A program made the position numbers and the translations under genes. From Oscillospiraceae bacterium (GTDB taxonomy: Bacteria > Bacillota > Clostridia > Oscillospirales > Oscillospiraceae), in the NCBI GenBank assembly GCA_022846095.1, contig AP025583.1, positions 4,055,279 through 4,119,278 of the forward strand: DNA of 64,000 nucleotides, written 5' to 3'. Shown piece after piece: positions 32,184-39,619 of this stretch (positions are counted from its first letter, which is position 1; every line of letters begins with the position of its first letter). The notes beneath the pieces were generated by a model, which was not told the DNA's origin, made no database searches, and worked only from the letters and a program-made list of their open reading frames with translations.

Positions 32184-34253
32184 ATGAAATACCAAAAATG
32201 GAGCAAAGCGGGCAGCGATCCCGCCGCCCGAGCGGCCATGGAGGCCGCGGGCATCCCGCCGCTGCCCGCCCTGGCCCTGTGCGCCCGGGGGCTGGACACG
32301 CCGGAGAAGGCCCGCGCCTTCCTGGCCTCGGGGCTGGATTTGCTCCGGGACCCCATGCTGCTGCGGGACATGGACCGGGCGGTGGCGCGCATCGGGCGCG
32401 CCCTGGCCGCGGGGGAAAAGGTGGCGGTCTACGGCGACTACGACGTGGACGGCATCACCTCCACGGTGCTGGTGACCCACTATCTGCGCGCGCAGGGCTG
32501 CACGGTGGTGCCCTACATCCCGGACCGGATGGAGGAGGGCTACGGCCTGGGCGCGGGGGCGCTGGACACCCTGCACGCCCAGGGGGTGACGCTGGTGATC
32601 ACGGTGGACTGCGGCATCACCGCCGTGGAGGAGAGCGCCTACGCCGCCTCCCTGGGGGTGGATCTGGTGATCACCGACCACCACGAGTGCAAGCCGGTGC
32701 TGCCCCGGGCCGCCGCGGTGGTGGACCCCCACCGCCCGGACTGCCCCTACCCCTTCAAGCATTTGGCGGGGGTGGGGGTGGCCCTCAAGCTGGTGCTGGC
32801 CCTGGCGGGGCCGGAGCGGACGGGGGAGCTGCTGGCGCAGTACGCGGATCTGGCCGCCATCGGCACCATCGCGGACGTGATGCCCGTGGCGGGGGAGAAC
32901 CGCACCATTGTGCGCCTGGGGCTGGAGCAGCTGCGCCGCACCCGCCGCCCCGGCCTGCTGGCCCTTTTGAAGGAGGCCGGGCTCTGGGAAAAGCCCATCA
33001 CCTCGGTGGCGGTGGGGTACACCCTGGCGCCCCGGATCAACGCCTCGGGCCGCATGGGCTGCGCGGGGCTGGCGGCCGAGCTGCTGCTCACGGACGACCC
33101 CGCCCGGGGGGAGGTCCTGGCCCGGGAGCTGTGCGCCCTGAACCGGGAGCGGCAGGCCATCGAGGCGGAGATCTACGAGCGCTGCCTGGTGCTGGCGGAC
33201 GCGCTGCCCCCCGAGCGGCGGCACGCGCTGGTGCTGTCCCAGGAGGGGTGGCACCAGGGGGTGGTGGGCATCGTGGCCTCCCGCCTGGCGGAGCGGTACT
33301 CCTGCCCCGCCTTCATGATCTGCCTGGCGGACGGGAAGGGGAAGGGCTCCTGCCGCTCCTTCGCGGGCTTTAACCTCTTCGCCGCCCTGGAGAGCTGCGC
33401 GGACCTGCTGGAGGGCTTCGGGGGCCACGAGCTGGCCGCCGGGTTCACCATTCTGGAGGAGAACATCCCCGCCTTCGCGCGGCGGATGAACGAGTACGTC
33501 TCCCTGCGCACCGGGGGGGCCCAGATGGTCTCCACCCTGGAGCTGGACGGGGAGATTGGCGACCCGGGGCTGCTGACCCTGGAGGGGGTGGAGGCCCTCA
33601 GCCTGCTGGAGCCCTTCGGAGCGGGCAACCAGCGCCCGGTGTTCCTGCTCCCCGGCTGCACGGTGGCGGCCCTGTCCGAGGTGGGGGGCGGCCGGCACCT
33701 GAAGCTCAAGCTGACCGCCGGCGGGCGGAACCTGGACGCCATCTTCTTCTCGGCCACGGCGCGGGAGCTGTCCCTGTCCGCCGGGGACCGGGTGGACGTT
33801 GCCTTCACGCCCCAGGTCAACGAGTACCGGGGCTGGCGCTCGGTGCAGCTCCAGCTCTGCGACCTGCGCCCGGCCCTGACCCGGGCCCAGGCGGAGCGGG
33901 CGCTGTATGAAAAATTCTGCCGTGGGGAGACTTTAAACCCCGAGGAGGCGGCGGCGCTGCTGCCCAGCCGGGAGGAATTCGCCCTGCTCTGGCGCTACCT
34001 CAAGCTCCACGCGGGCCGGGGCCGGATGGAGGAGACCGCCCACCGCCTGTCCCGCAACCTGGCCCGCGCCTGCAACCGGCGGGAGACCTTTATGCGCACC
34101 ATGGTGTGCCTGGAGGTCTTTGACGAGCGGGGGCTGATCCGCCTGGAGCGGAGCACCGACCACCTGTGCATCGACCTCAACGAGGTGGAGGGCAAGGTGG
34201 ATTTGGAGGCCTCCAGCATCCTGCGCAGGCTGCACCGCTTAATTGATAATTGA
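32184..34253 (+). CDS. recJ: Single-stranded-DNA-specific exonuclease RecJ
   Basis: 689 aa; ATG 32184 lies nine bases after AAAGGAGG (a GTG six bases earlier is too close). DHH domain ~70-260: YGDYDVDGITS, TVDCGITA, ITDHHECK; DHHA1 domain ~350-450: WHQGVVGIVASRLAERY, GSCRSF and GGHELAAGF; OB-fold ~460-560; plus the extra C-terminal helical region common in Firmicutes. RecJ degrades 5' single strands in recombination and mismatch or base-excision repair. The last codons and the stop (LIDN, TGA) fall in an AT-rich repeat. Confidence 0.96.
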   Translation: MKYQKWSKAGSDPAARAAMEAAGIPPLPALALCARGLDTPEKARAFLASGLDLLRDPMLLRDMDRAVARIGRALAAGEKVAVYGDYDVDGITSTVLVTHYLRAQGCTVVPYIPDRMEEGYGLGAGALDTLHAQGVTLVITVDCGITAVEESAYAASLGVDLVITDHHECKPVLPRAAAVVDPHRPDCPYPFKHLAGVGVALKLVLALAGPERTGELLAQYADLAAIGTIADVMPVAGENRTIVRLGLEQLRRTRRPGLLALLKEAGLWEKPITSVAVGYTLAPRINASGRMGCAGLAAELLLTDDPARGEVLARELCALNRERQAIEAEIYERCLVLADALPPERRHALVLSQEGWHQGVVGIVASRLAERYSCPAFMICLADGKGKGSCRSFAGFNLFAALESCADLLEGFGGHELAAGFTILEENIPAFARRMNEYVSLRTGGAQMVSTLELDGEIGDPGLLTLEGVEALSLLEPFGAGNQRPVFLLPGCTVAALSEVGGGRHLKLKLTAGGRNLDAIFFSATARELSLSAGDRVDVAFTPQVNEYRGWRSVQLQLCDLRPALTRAQAERALYEKFCRGETLNPEEAAALLPSREEFALLWRYLKLHAGRGRMEETAHRLSRNLARACNRRETFMRTMVCLEVFDERGLIRLERSTDHLCIDLNEVEGKVDLEASSILRRLHRLIDN

Positions 34254-34316
34254 AAATTGAGAATGGATAAGGGAGGACCCCCATTCTCAATTATCCATTA
34301 TCCATTCTCAATTCTG
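34244..34316. repeat. AT-rich inverted repeat between recJ and rel
   Basis: ATTGAGAATGGATAA (34256-34270) is matched by the inverted TTATCCATTCTCAAT (34298-34312), with more partial copies of CCATTCTCAATTATC between. The same unit recurs at 36789-36830. It supplies the end of recJ and is far more AT-rich than its surroundings. Confidence 0.75.
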
Positions 34317-34335
34317 GACGATCGGAGTGGATCGC

Positions 34336-36558
34336 ATGGATCCAATCTTAGAGCGCTATCAGGCGCTGGAGGACAAGGTAAAGGCATATAACCCGGCGCT
34401 TGACGCCAAGCGCCTGTTTTCCGCGTTCACCTACGCGGACAACGCCCACGCCGGCCAGCTGCGCAAGGACGGCTCCCCCTATATCACCCACCCCCTGGCG
34501 GTGGCGGAGATCGTGGCGGATCTGGAGCTGGACACCGACTCCATCATCGCCGCGCTGCTGCACGACGTGATCGAGGACACGGCCTCCACCCACGACGAGA
34601 TCGCCAAGCTCTTCTCCCCCACGGTGGCCGACCTGGTGGAGGGGGTCACCAAGCTGACGCGGGTGCAGTACACCTCCAAGGAAGAGGAGCAGATGGAGAA
34701 CCTGCGCAAGATGCTCATGGCCATGGCCAAGGACATCCGGGTAATCCTGATCAAGATCTGCGACCGGCTGCACAACATGCGCACCATGAACTACCAGAGC
34801 CCCCGCAAGCAGCGGGAGAAGGCGCTGGAGACCATGGAGATCTACGCGCCCATCGCCCACCGCCTGGGCATGCAGAAGATCAAGTGGGAGCTGGAGGACA
34901 CCTCGCTCAAATACCTGGACCCGGTGGGCTACCGGGAGATCGCAGACGAGCTGGCCGCCCGCTCCTCCGCCCACGAGGAGTTTTTGGGGGCCATCCGCAA
35001 GAAGATCCAGGACCGGATGGACGAGGAGGGCATCAAGTGCACGGTCTACGGCCGGGTGAAGCACATCTACTCCATCTACCGCAAGATGTACGCCCAGAAC
35101 AAGACCCTGGACGAGATCTTCGACCTGTACGCCTTCCGGGTCATCGTGGACGACGTGACCGAGTGCTACAACGTGCTGGGCTGCATCCACGACCTGTTCA
35201 AGCCGGTGCTGGGCCGCTTCAAGGACTATATCGGCACGGCCAAGCCCAACGGCTACCAGTCCCTGCACACCACGGTCATCGGCCGGGAGGGCATCCCCTT
35301 CGAGGTGCAGATCCGCACCTGGGACATGCACCACACGGCGGAGTACGGCATCGCGGCCCACTGGAAGTACAAGCAGGGCATGGCAAACGACAAGCTGGGC
35401 ACCGAGGAGGCCTTCGAGTGGGTGCGCAAGCTGCTGGAGAACCAGCAGGACGCCGACGCGGAGGAGTTCGTGCGCACCCTCAAGGTGGATATGTTCGCCG
35501 ACGAGGTGTTCGTCTTTACCCCCCGGGGGGACGTGATCAACCTGCCCGCCGGGGCCACCCCCATCGACTTCGCCTACAACATCCACTCCGCCGTGGGCAA
35601 CCACATGACGGGGGCCAAGGTCAACGGCCGCATCGTCACCTTCGACACGCCGCTGAAAAACGGCGACATCGTGGAGGTCATCACCTCCAAAAACGCCCAC
35701 GGCCCCAGCCGGGACTGGCTGAAGGTGTGCAAGTCCAACGAGGCCCGCAACAAGATCCGCCAGTGGTTCAAGAAGGAGCGGCGGGAGGAGAACATCGCCA
35801 CCGGCCGCTCCGCCTTCGAGTCGGAGCTCAAGCACGTGGGGCTCAGCATGGCGGTCATCACGGCGGAGGACGTGCTCCCCTTCATCCTGAAAAAGGTGCG
35901 CTTCGGCACCCTGGACGAGCTGTACGCCGCCATCGGCTACGGCGGCATGACCGCCCAGAAGGCGGTGGTGCGGGTGAAGGACGAGATGACCCGCCTGGGC
36001 CAGGCCGCCGAGAAGGCGGCGCTGGAGAAGGCCACCGCCGACAGCATCATCATGCCTGCTGCCCCCGCCGCCGTGCCCTCGGTCAAGACCCAGCGCCGGG
36101 ACCAGTCGGGCATTATCGTGGAGGGACTGGACAACTGCCTGGTGAAATTCGCCAAGTGCTGCACCCCCGTGCCCGGCGACCCGGTCATCGGCTTCATCAC
36201 CCGGGGCTTCGGCGTGTCGGTGCACCGCGCCGACTGCCCCAACGCGGCGCTGGAGCGCCGCAAGCCGGAGGAGGCGGGCCGCTGGGTCAAGGTGAGCTGG
36301 GCGGACGGGGAGAACGCCGCCTACTCCACCTCCCTGGAGATCGCCGCCAAGGACCGGGACGGCCTTGCCCTGGACGTGGCCATGGCCCTGTCCGCGGTGA
36401 AGGTCAAGACCACCAGCCTCTCCGCCCGCTCCATGCCCGACGGGTACGCCTCCATCTCCATGGTGCTGGAGGTCAAGGGCCAATCCGAGCTCAACACGGT
36501 CATCAACCGCCTGGGCCAGATCGCCGGGGTGTACCAGATCAAGCGGGCCGCGGGCTAG
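34336..36558 (+). CDS. relA: Bifunctional (p)ppGpp synthetase/hydrolase Rel
   Basis: 740 aa; ATG 34336 with CGGAG eight bases upstream (GTG 34327 lies on that site). HD hydrolase domain ~25-180 (ALLHDVIEDT, CDRLHNMRT), synthetase ~235-350 (GRVKHIYSIYRKM, DLYAFRVIVDD, KPNGYQSLHTTV), TGS ~385-445 (VFVFTPRGDVINLPAGATP), helical/zinc-finger region with KCCTPVPGD, and a C-terminal ACT domain. Both catalytic halves appear intact. It sets the stringent response alarmone level. Confidence 0.96.
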   Translation: MDPILERYQALEDKVKAYNPALDAKRLFSAFTYADNAHAGQLRKDGSPYITHPLAVAEIVADLELDTDSIIAALLHDVIEDTASTHDEIAKLFSPTVADLVEGVTKLTRVQYTSKEEEQMENLRKMLMAMAKDIRVILIKICDRLHNMRTMNYQSPRKQREKALETMEIYAPIAHRLGMQKIKWELEDTSLKYLDPVGYREIADELAARSSAHEEFLGAIRKKIQDRMDEEGIKCTVYGRVKHIYSIYRKMYAQNKTLDEIFDLYAFRVIVDDVTECYNVLGCIHDLFKPVLGRFKDYIGTAKPNGYQSLHTTVIGREGIPFEVQIRTWDMHHTAEYGIAAHWKYKQGMANDKLGTEEAFEWVRKLLENQQDADAEEFVRTLKVDMFADEVFVFTPRGDVINLPAGATPIDFAYNIHSAVGNHMTGAKVNGRIVTFDTPLKNGDIVEVITSKNAHGPSRDWLKVCKSNEARNKIRQWFKKERREENIATGRSAFESELKHVGLSMAVITAEDVLPFILKKVRFGTLDELYAAIGYGGMTAQKAVVRVKDEMTRLGQAAEKAALEKATADSIIMPAAPAAVPSVKTQRRDQSGIIVEGLDNCLVKFAKCCTPVPGDPVIGFITRGFGVSVHRADCPNAALERRKPEEAGRWVKVSWADGENAAYSTSLEIAAKDRDGLALDVAMALSAVKVKTTSLSARSMPDGYASISMVLEVKGQSELNTVINRLGQIAGVYQIKRAAG

Positions 36559-36569
36559 GGGCTACTTCC

Positions 36570-36750
36570 AGGGGGTATCCAATACCCCCTGGATACGAGG
36601 GGCTGCGCCAGTGTGCGCACTGGGCGCGGCCGCCCCTCGATACCCCCGGTTTCGCGCCCCGCGGCGCGGGTCGGGGTGTTTTCCCGAGGCGCATGTCCCC
36701 GGGAAAACGGATCTGATTTTATTTCCGCTGCCGCGGAAACTCTGCGAGGC
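36570..36750 (+). repeat. 181-bp MITE-like element, copy A
   Basis: Begins GGGGGTATCCAATACCCCC, itself a small palindrome, continues with ATACGAGGGGCTGCGCC and ends ACTCTGCGAGGC. An almost identical copy of the same length lies inverted at 49991-50171, and its first ~35 bases recur at 59255. It occupies most of the 298-base gap between rel and the 71-aa ORF. No transposase; the open frames inside are shadows. Confidence 0.82.
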
Positions 36751-36788
36751 TTTGCCTCCCCAATGAGGTCCCCCGTCCCGCCGGGGCG

Positions 36789-36830
36789 CCATTCTCAATT
36801 ATCAATTATCCATTCTCAATTATCCATTCG
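36789..36830 (+). repeat. AT-rich repeat, second copy
   Basis: Tandem CATTCTCAATTATC units closely matching the right half of 34244-34316. Lies 27 bases before the small gene at 36857. Confidence 0.7.
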
Positions 36831-36856
36831 TATTCTTGTATTAGGGAGCTGCATCC

Positions 36857-37072
36857 ATGACTACAATAGAGAAGGACGTGCGCAACCCCGCCCTGGAGGA
36901 CTTTTTCACCGCCTGCTTCGCCCGCGGTGAGATCCTGCGCCGGGAGCTGCGCCTCACGCCGGAGCAGGCGGAGTACGCCCGTACAACCTACCCCGCCGAC
37001 CTGCGCCCCATGGGGGGAGCCTGGTACGAAATCACCTTCAAGGGAGCGTATACCGATGGATACAAAAGCTAG
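36857..37072 (+). CDS. Small protein coupled to the ATP-grasp ligase (71 aa)
   Basis: ATG with GGGAG nine bases upstream. The product is charged and soluble (NPALEDFFTACFARGEIL, then PMGGAWYEITFKGA) with no recognisable domain. Its stop lies 16 bases inside the ATP-grasp gene, and that gene's GGGAG site is within this frame, so translation is probably coupled. Real gene likely; function unknown. Confidence 0.6.
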   Translation: MTTIEKDVRNPALEDFFTACFARGEILRRELRLTPEQAEYARTTYPADLRPMGGAWYEITFKGAYTDGYKS

Positions 37073-38270
37073 CTTCGTGCCCCTGCTGCTGGGGGCGGAC
37101 ATCAACGTGTACAGCATGGCCCGGGCCTTTCACGAGGCCTATGGCGTCAAAACCGTGGCTTTCGGCATGTACCCCTCCGGCCCCTGCTTCGGCAGCGACA
37201 TCATCGACTACCGGGTGTGCGAAAACAACGACGCGCCGGAGGTGGTGCTGAAAAACGTGACCGCGGTGGCGGAGGAGTTTCCCGATAAGCAGGTCATCCT
37301 GCTGGGCTGCGGGGACAATTACCTCACCTCCATCGCCTGCAACCTGGACAAGTTCCCCTCCAGCGTAATCGCCCCCTACATCCCCCTGGCGCTGATGGAG
37401 GAGCTGATCCACAAGGAGAAGTTCTACGAGCTGTGCGACAAGTACGGCATCGACCATCCGGCCACCTTCGTCTATAAGAAGGGCATGGGCCACGACTTCA
37501 CCCTGCCCTTCGACGGCCCCTTCGTGGTCAAGCCCGCCGAGAGCGCCACCTACTGGGACCACCCCTTCGACACCCAGAAGAAGGCCTACGTCCTCCAGAC
37601 CCGGGCCGAGGTGGACAAGGTGCTGGACGAGATCTACGAGCACGGGTACGAGGACTCCCTCATCGTCCAGGACTTCATCCCCGGGGATGACGCCTACATG
37701 CGGGTGGTCACCTGCTACTCCGGCGAGGACGGCAAGGTGCGCCTCATGTGCGTGGGCCACGTGCTGCTGGAGGAGCACACCCGCCACGGCATCGGCAACC
37801 ACGCGGTGATCATCACCGAGCCGGAGCCGGAGCTGTGCGAGAAGCTGCGCGGCTTCCTGGAGGACATCGGCTACGTGGGCTTCTCCAACTTCGACGTAAA
37901 GTACGACCGGCGGGACGGCACGTTCAAGGTCTTTGAGATCAACTGCCGCCAGGGCCGCAGCAACTACTACGTCACCGGCGCGGGCCACAACCTGGCCAAA
38001 TACCTGGTGGAGGACCGCATCGAGCACCGGGACTGCCCGCTGAAAATCACCGAGAACCGCCACCTCTGGCGGGTGATCCCCCTGAAGGTGGCCCTGGACT
38101 ATATCCCCAGCAGCTACCACGGGCAGATGAGGGAGCTCATCGGCGCGGGGCAGTGGGTCAACCCCCTGTTCTACACCCCCGACAAGAACCTGGTGCACAA
38201 GCTGCGCATCCTCAAGGACCAGTGGCGCTACAAGCAGCGCTACGCCAGCTCCACGGAGAAGGCGAACTGA
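37056..38270 (+). CDS. ATP-grasp amide ligase, candidate D-aspartate ligase
   Basis: 404 aa from ATG 37056 with GGGAG upstream; earlier in-frame codons belong to the overlapping small gene. An N-terminal Rossmann-like part (~1-110) is followed by an ATP-grasp fold (~115-330): FVVKPAESATYWD (lysine binding ATP), LIVQDFIPGDDAYMRV, and the metal-binding FEINCRQGRSNYY. The family joins a carboxylate to an amine. The Asp/Glu racemase gene overlaps its stop (TGATG), as would suit a D-aspartate ligase that extends peptidoglycan bridges (Aslfm type). That specificity is inference; other D-amino-acid or polyamide products are possible. Confidence 0.82.
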   Translation: MDTKASFVPLLLGADINVYSMARAFHEAYGVKTVAFGMYPSGPCFGSDIIDYRVCENNDAPEVVLKNVTAVAEEFPDKQVILLGCGDNYLTSIACNLDKFPSSVIAPYIPLALMEELIHKEKFYELCDKYGIDHPATFVYKKGMGHDFTLPFDGPFVVKPAESATYWDHPFDTQKKAYVLQTRAEVDKVLDEIYEHGYEDSLIVQDFIPGDDAYMRVVTCYSGEDGKVRLMCVGHVLLEEHTRHGIGNHAVIITEPEPELCEKLRGFLEDIGYVGFSNFDVKYDRRDGTFKVFEINCRQGRSNYYVTGAGHNLAKYLVEDRIEHRDCPLKITENRHLWRVIPLKVALDYIPSSYHGQMRELIGAGQWVNPLFYTPDKNLVHKLRILKDQWRYKQRYASSTEKAN

Positions 38271-38971
38271 TGGAGCAGCGTCTCGGTATTTTAGGGGGCA
38301 TGGGGCCGCAGGCCACCCAGGTCTTTTACCAGCGCATCCTGGACATGACCGACGCGGCCACCGACCAGGAGCACCTGCCCACCCTGATTTTGAGCGACAC
38401 CGCCATGCCCGACCGCACCGCCGCCATCCTGGGCGGGGAGGAGGACGCGGTCTTTTCCCGCCTGCTGGCCGACGCGCAGCTCCTGGAGCGCTGCGGCTGT
38501 ACGGCCCTGGCCATCCCCTGCAACACCTCCCACTACTTTGCCGACCGGCTCCAGCGGGCGCTGCGCGCGCCCATCGTCAACATGGTGCGGGAGGCCACCG
38601 CCGCCATGGTGCGGGAGGGGTACCACCGGGTGGGCATCCTGGCCACCGACGGCACGGTGCAGACCGGGATTTACCAGAAGGAGTGCGCCGCCCAGGGCGT
38701 GGAGGGGGTCGCCCCCGACCCGGAGACCCAGCGGGTGGTCATGAGCATCATCTACGACGAGATCAAGCGGGGTGAGAAGGGCAGCCGGGAGAAGTTCGCC
38801 GCCATCGACCGGGCGCTGCGGCGCATGGGGTGCGACGGAGCCATCCTGGCCTGTACGGAGCTGTCGGTCTACCGGGCCTACCACGGCCTGCCCGACTACT
38901 ACCTGGACGCCATGGACGTGCTGGCCCAGCGCTGTATCGCCGCCTGCGGCTACGCCCTGCGCACCGTCTGA
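38270..38971 (+). CDS. Aspartate/glutamate racemase family protein
   Basis: 233 aa; ATG overlaps the ligase stop, with GGAG upstream. The opening LGILGGMGPQAT and the two catalytic cysteines in AIPCNTSHYF (~C84) and LACTELSVY (~C193) are diagnostic for cofactor-independent racemases. The sequence is closer to aspartate racemase than to MurI. It would supply a D-amino acid to the coupled ATP-grasp ligase. Substrate is inferred from family and context. Confidence 0.9.
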   Translation: MEQRLGILGGMGPQATQVFYQRILDMTDAATDQEHLPTLILSDTAMPDRTAAILGGEEDAVFSRLLADAQLLERCGCTALAIPCNTSHYFADRLQRALRAPIVNMVREATAAMVREGYHRVGILATDGTVQTGIYQKECAAQGVEGVAPDPETQRVVMSIIYDEIKRGEKGSREKFAAIDRALRRMGCDGAILACTELSVYRAYHGLPDYYLDAMDVLAQRCIAACGYALRTV

Positions 38972-38985
38972 CGCCGCATCCCCGT

Positions 38986-39011
38986 CCGTAGGGGCGATTC
39001 ATGAATCGCCC
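38986..39011 (-). repeat. R1 palindromic repeat, inverted orientation
   Basis: CCGTAGGGGCGATTCATGAATCGCCCG; read on the minus strand it gives the standard GGGCGATTCATGAATCGCCC + CTACGG. It contains the stop codon of the minus-strand gene at 38999. Confidence 0.75.
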
Positions 39012-39271
39012 GCCCCCAGGGCTCCCAGCTCCAGCCCCACCGCCAGGGCGGCGCGGAAGATGGCCGCGCGCTCGGCGCGGGTAATGAGCTTCTGTTCGTC
39101 CCAAAAGACCGCCAGCGACTCCTTCTGCTCCGGTGTGAGATCCTCCATCAGCCTGTCGCGGCGCATGTGTCCGCACGCCACGTTCTGCTGATACGCCGCG
39201 TCCGCGGCCAGATAGGGCACGATGGCCTCCTCGGTGACATACTGATAAAGGCTTTCAAGCAGCTGTGTCAT
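38999..39271 (-). CDS. Small protein, possibly DUF6809-like (90 aa)
   Basis: ATG 39271 with GGGAGG ten bases upstream; ATG 39289 overlaps that site and is rejected. All-helical, acidic and soluble: LLESLYQYVTEEAIVPYL, then RDRLMEDLTPEQKESL and AIFRAALAVGLELG. It resembles small DUF6809 proteins, but this is from memory. The last residues and stop are encoded by an R1 repeat. It is divergent from an XRE regulator and shares its -10 region. Confidence 0.68.
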   Translation of the reverse strand: MTQLLESLYQYVTEEAIVPYLAADAAYQQNVACGHMRRDRLMEDLTPEQKESLAVFWDEQKLITRAERAAIFRAALAVGLELGALGAGDS

Positions 39272-39293
39272 TGCTTCGATCCCTCCCATTAAC

Positions 39294-39343
39294 TTGACCG
39301 TTTAGTCTGATACAATTATAATCTGACCGTTAGGTCTTGTCAA
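39294..39343. promoter_or_regulatory. Two divergent promoters sharing one -10, with paired operators
   Basis: Plus strand: TTGACC (39294-39299), 17 bases, TATAAT (39317-39322). Minus strand: TTGACA (39338-39343), 17 bases, TATAAT (39315-39320). The two -10 hexamers overlap in ATTATAAT. Each spacer holds one copy of a palindromic site, GACCGTTTAGTC (39297-39308) and GACCGTTAGGTC (39325-39336), likely operators of the XRE protein. Polymerase can serve only one direction at a time. Confidence 0.82.
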
Positions 39344-39363
39344 GCCCACAATGGAGGTGCCAG

Positions 39364-39573
39364 ATGGATATATTAGCTACGCGAATTCATTCACTGCGAA
39401 AAGAGAAGCACATCCGCCAGGAGGACGCCGCAAAGGAGCTTGGAATTTCCACACGCACCTATTGCCGCTATGAAACCGGTGAGCGTGAGCCCACCGCGCC
39501 CACAATCGTAGCACTGGCGGACCTATTTGGCGTGTCCGCCGACTATCTCCTGGGCCGCTCGGACGAGCGGTAA
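39364..39573 (+). CDS. XRE-family HTH regulator (69 aa)
   Basis: ATG 39364 with GGAGG six bases upstream. The whole protein is one helix-turn-helix: RIHSLRKEKHIRQEDAAKEL, STRTYCRYETGEREP, then ALADLFGVSADYLLGRSDER. Size and pattern are those of small phage-type or toxin-antitoxin-type repressors. It probably binds the two GACC sites in its own divergent promoter. Confidence 0.9.
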   Translation: MDILATRIHSLRKEKHIRQEDAAKELGISTRTYCRYETGEREPTAPTIVALADLFGVSADYLLGRSDER

Positions 39574-39574
39574 A

Positions 39575-39600
39575 AAGCCTCCCCTGCGGGGGCCTTATTC
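39575..39600 (+). terminator. Weak terminator after the XRE gene
   Basis: GCCTCCCC and GGGGGCC form a short stem over TGC, followed by TTATTCTC; it is followed within 20 bases by the MurE-like start, so read-through is plausible. Confidence 0.4.
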
Positions 39601-39619
39601 TCAAAAAGGTGGTGACCCT

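Noticed and set aside
36613-36930. 105-codon open frame between rel and the 71-aa gene
   Set aside because: It is read through the 181-bp repeat, and the same frame appears in the other copy near mrdA. No independent gene features.
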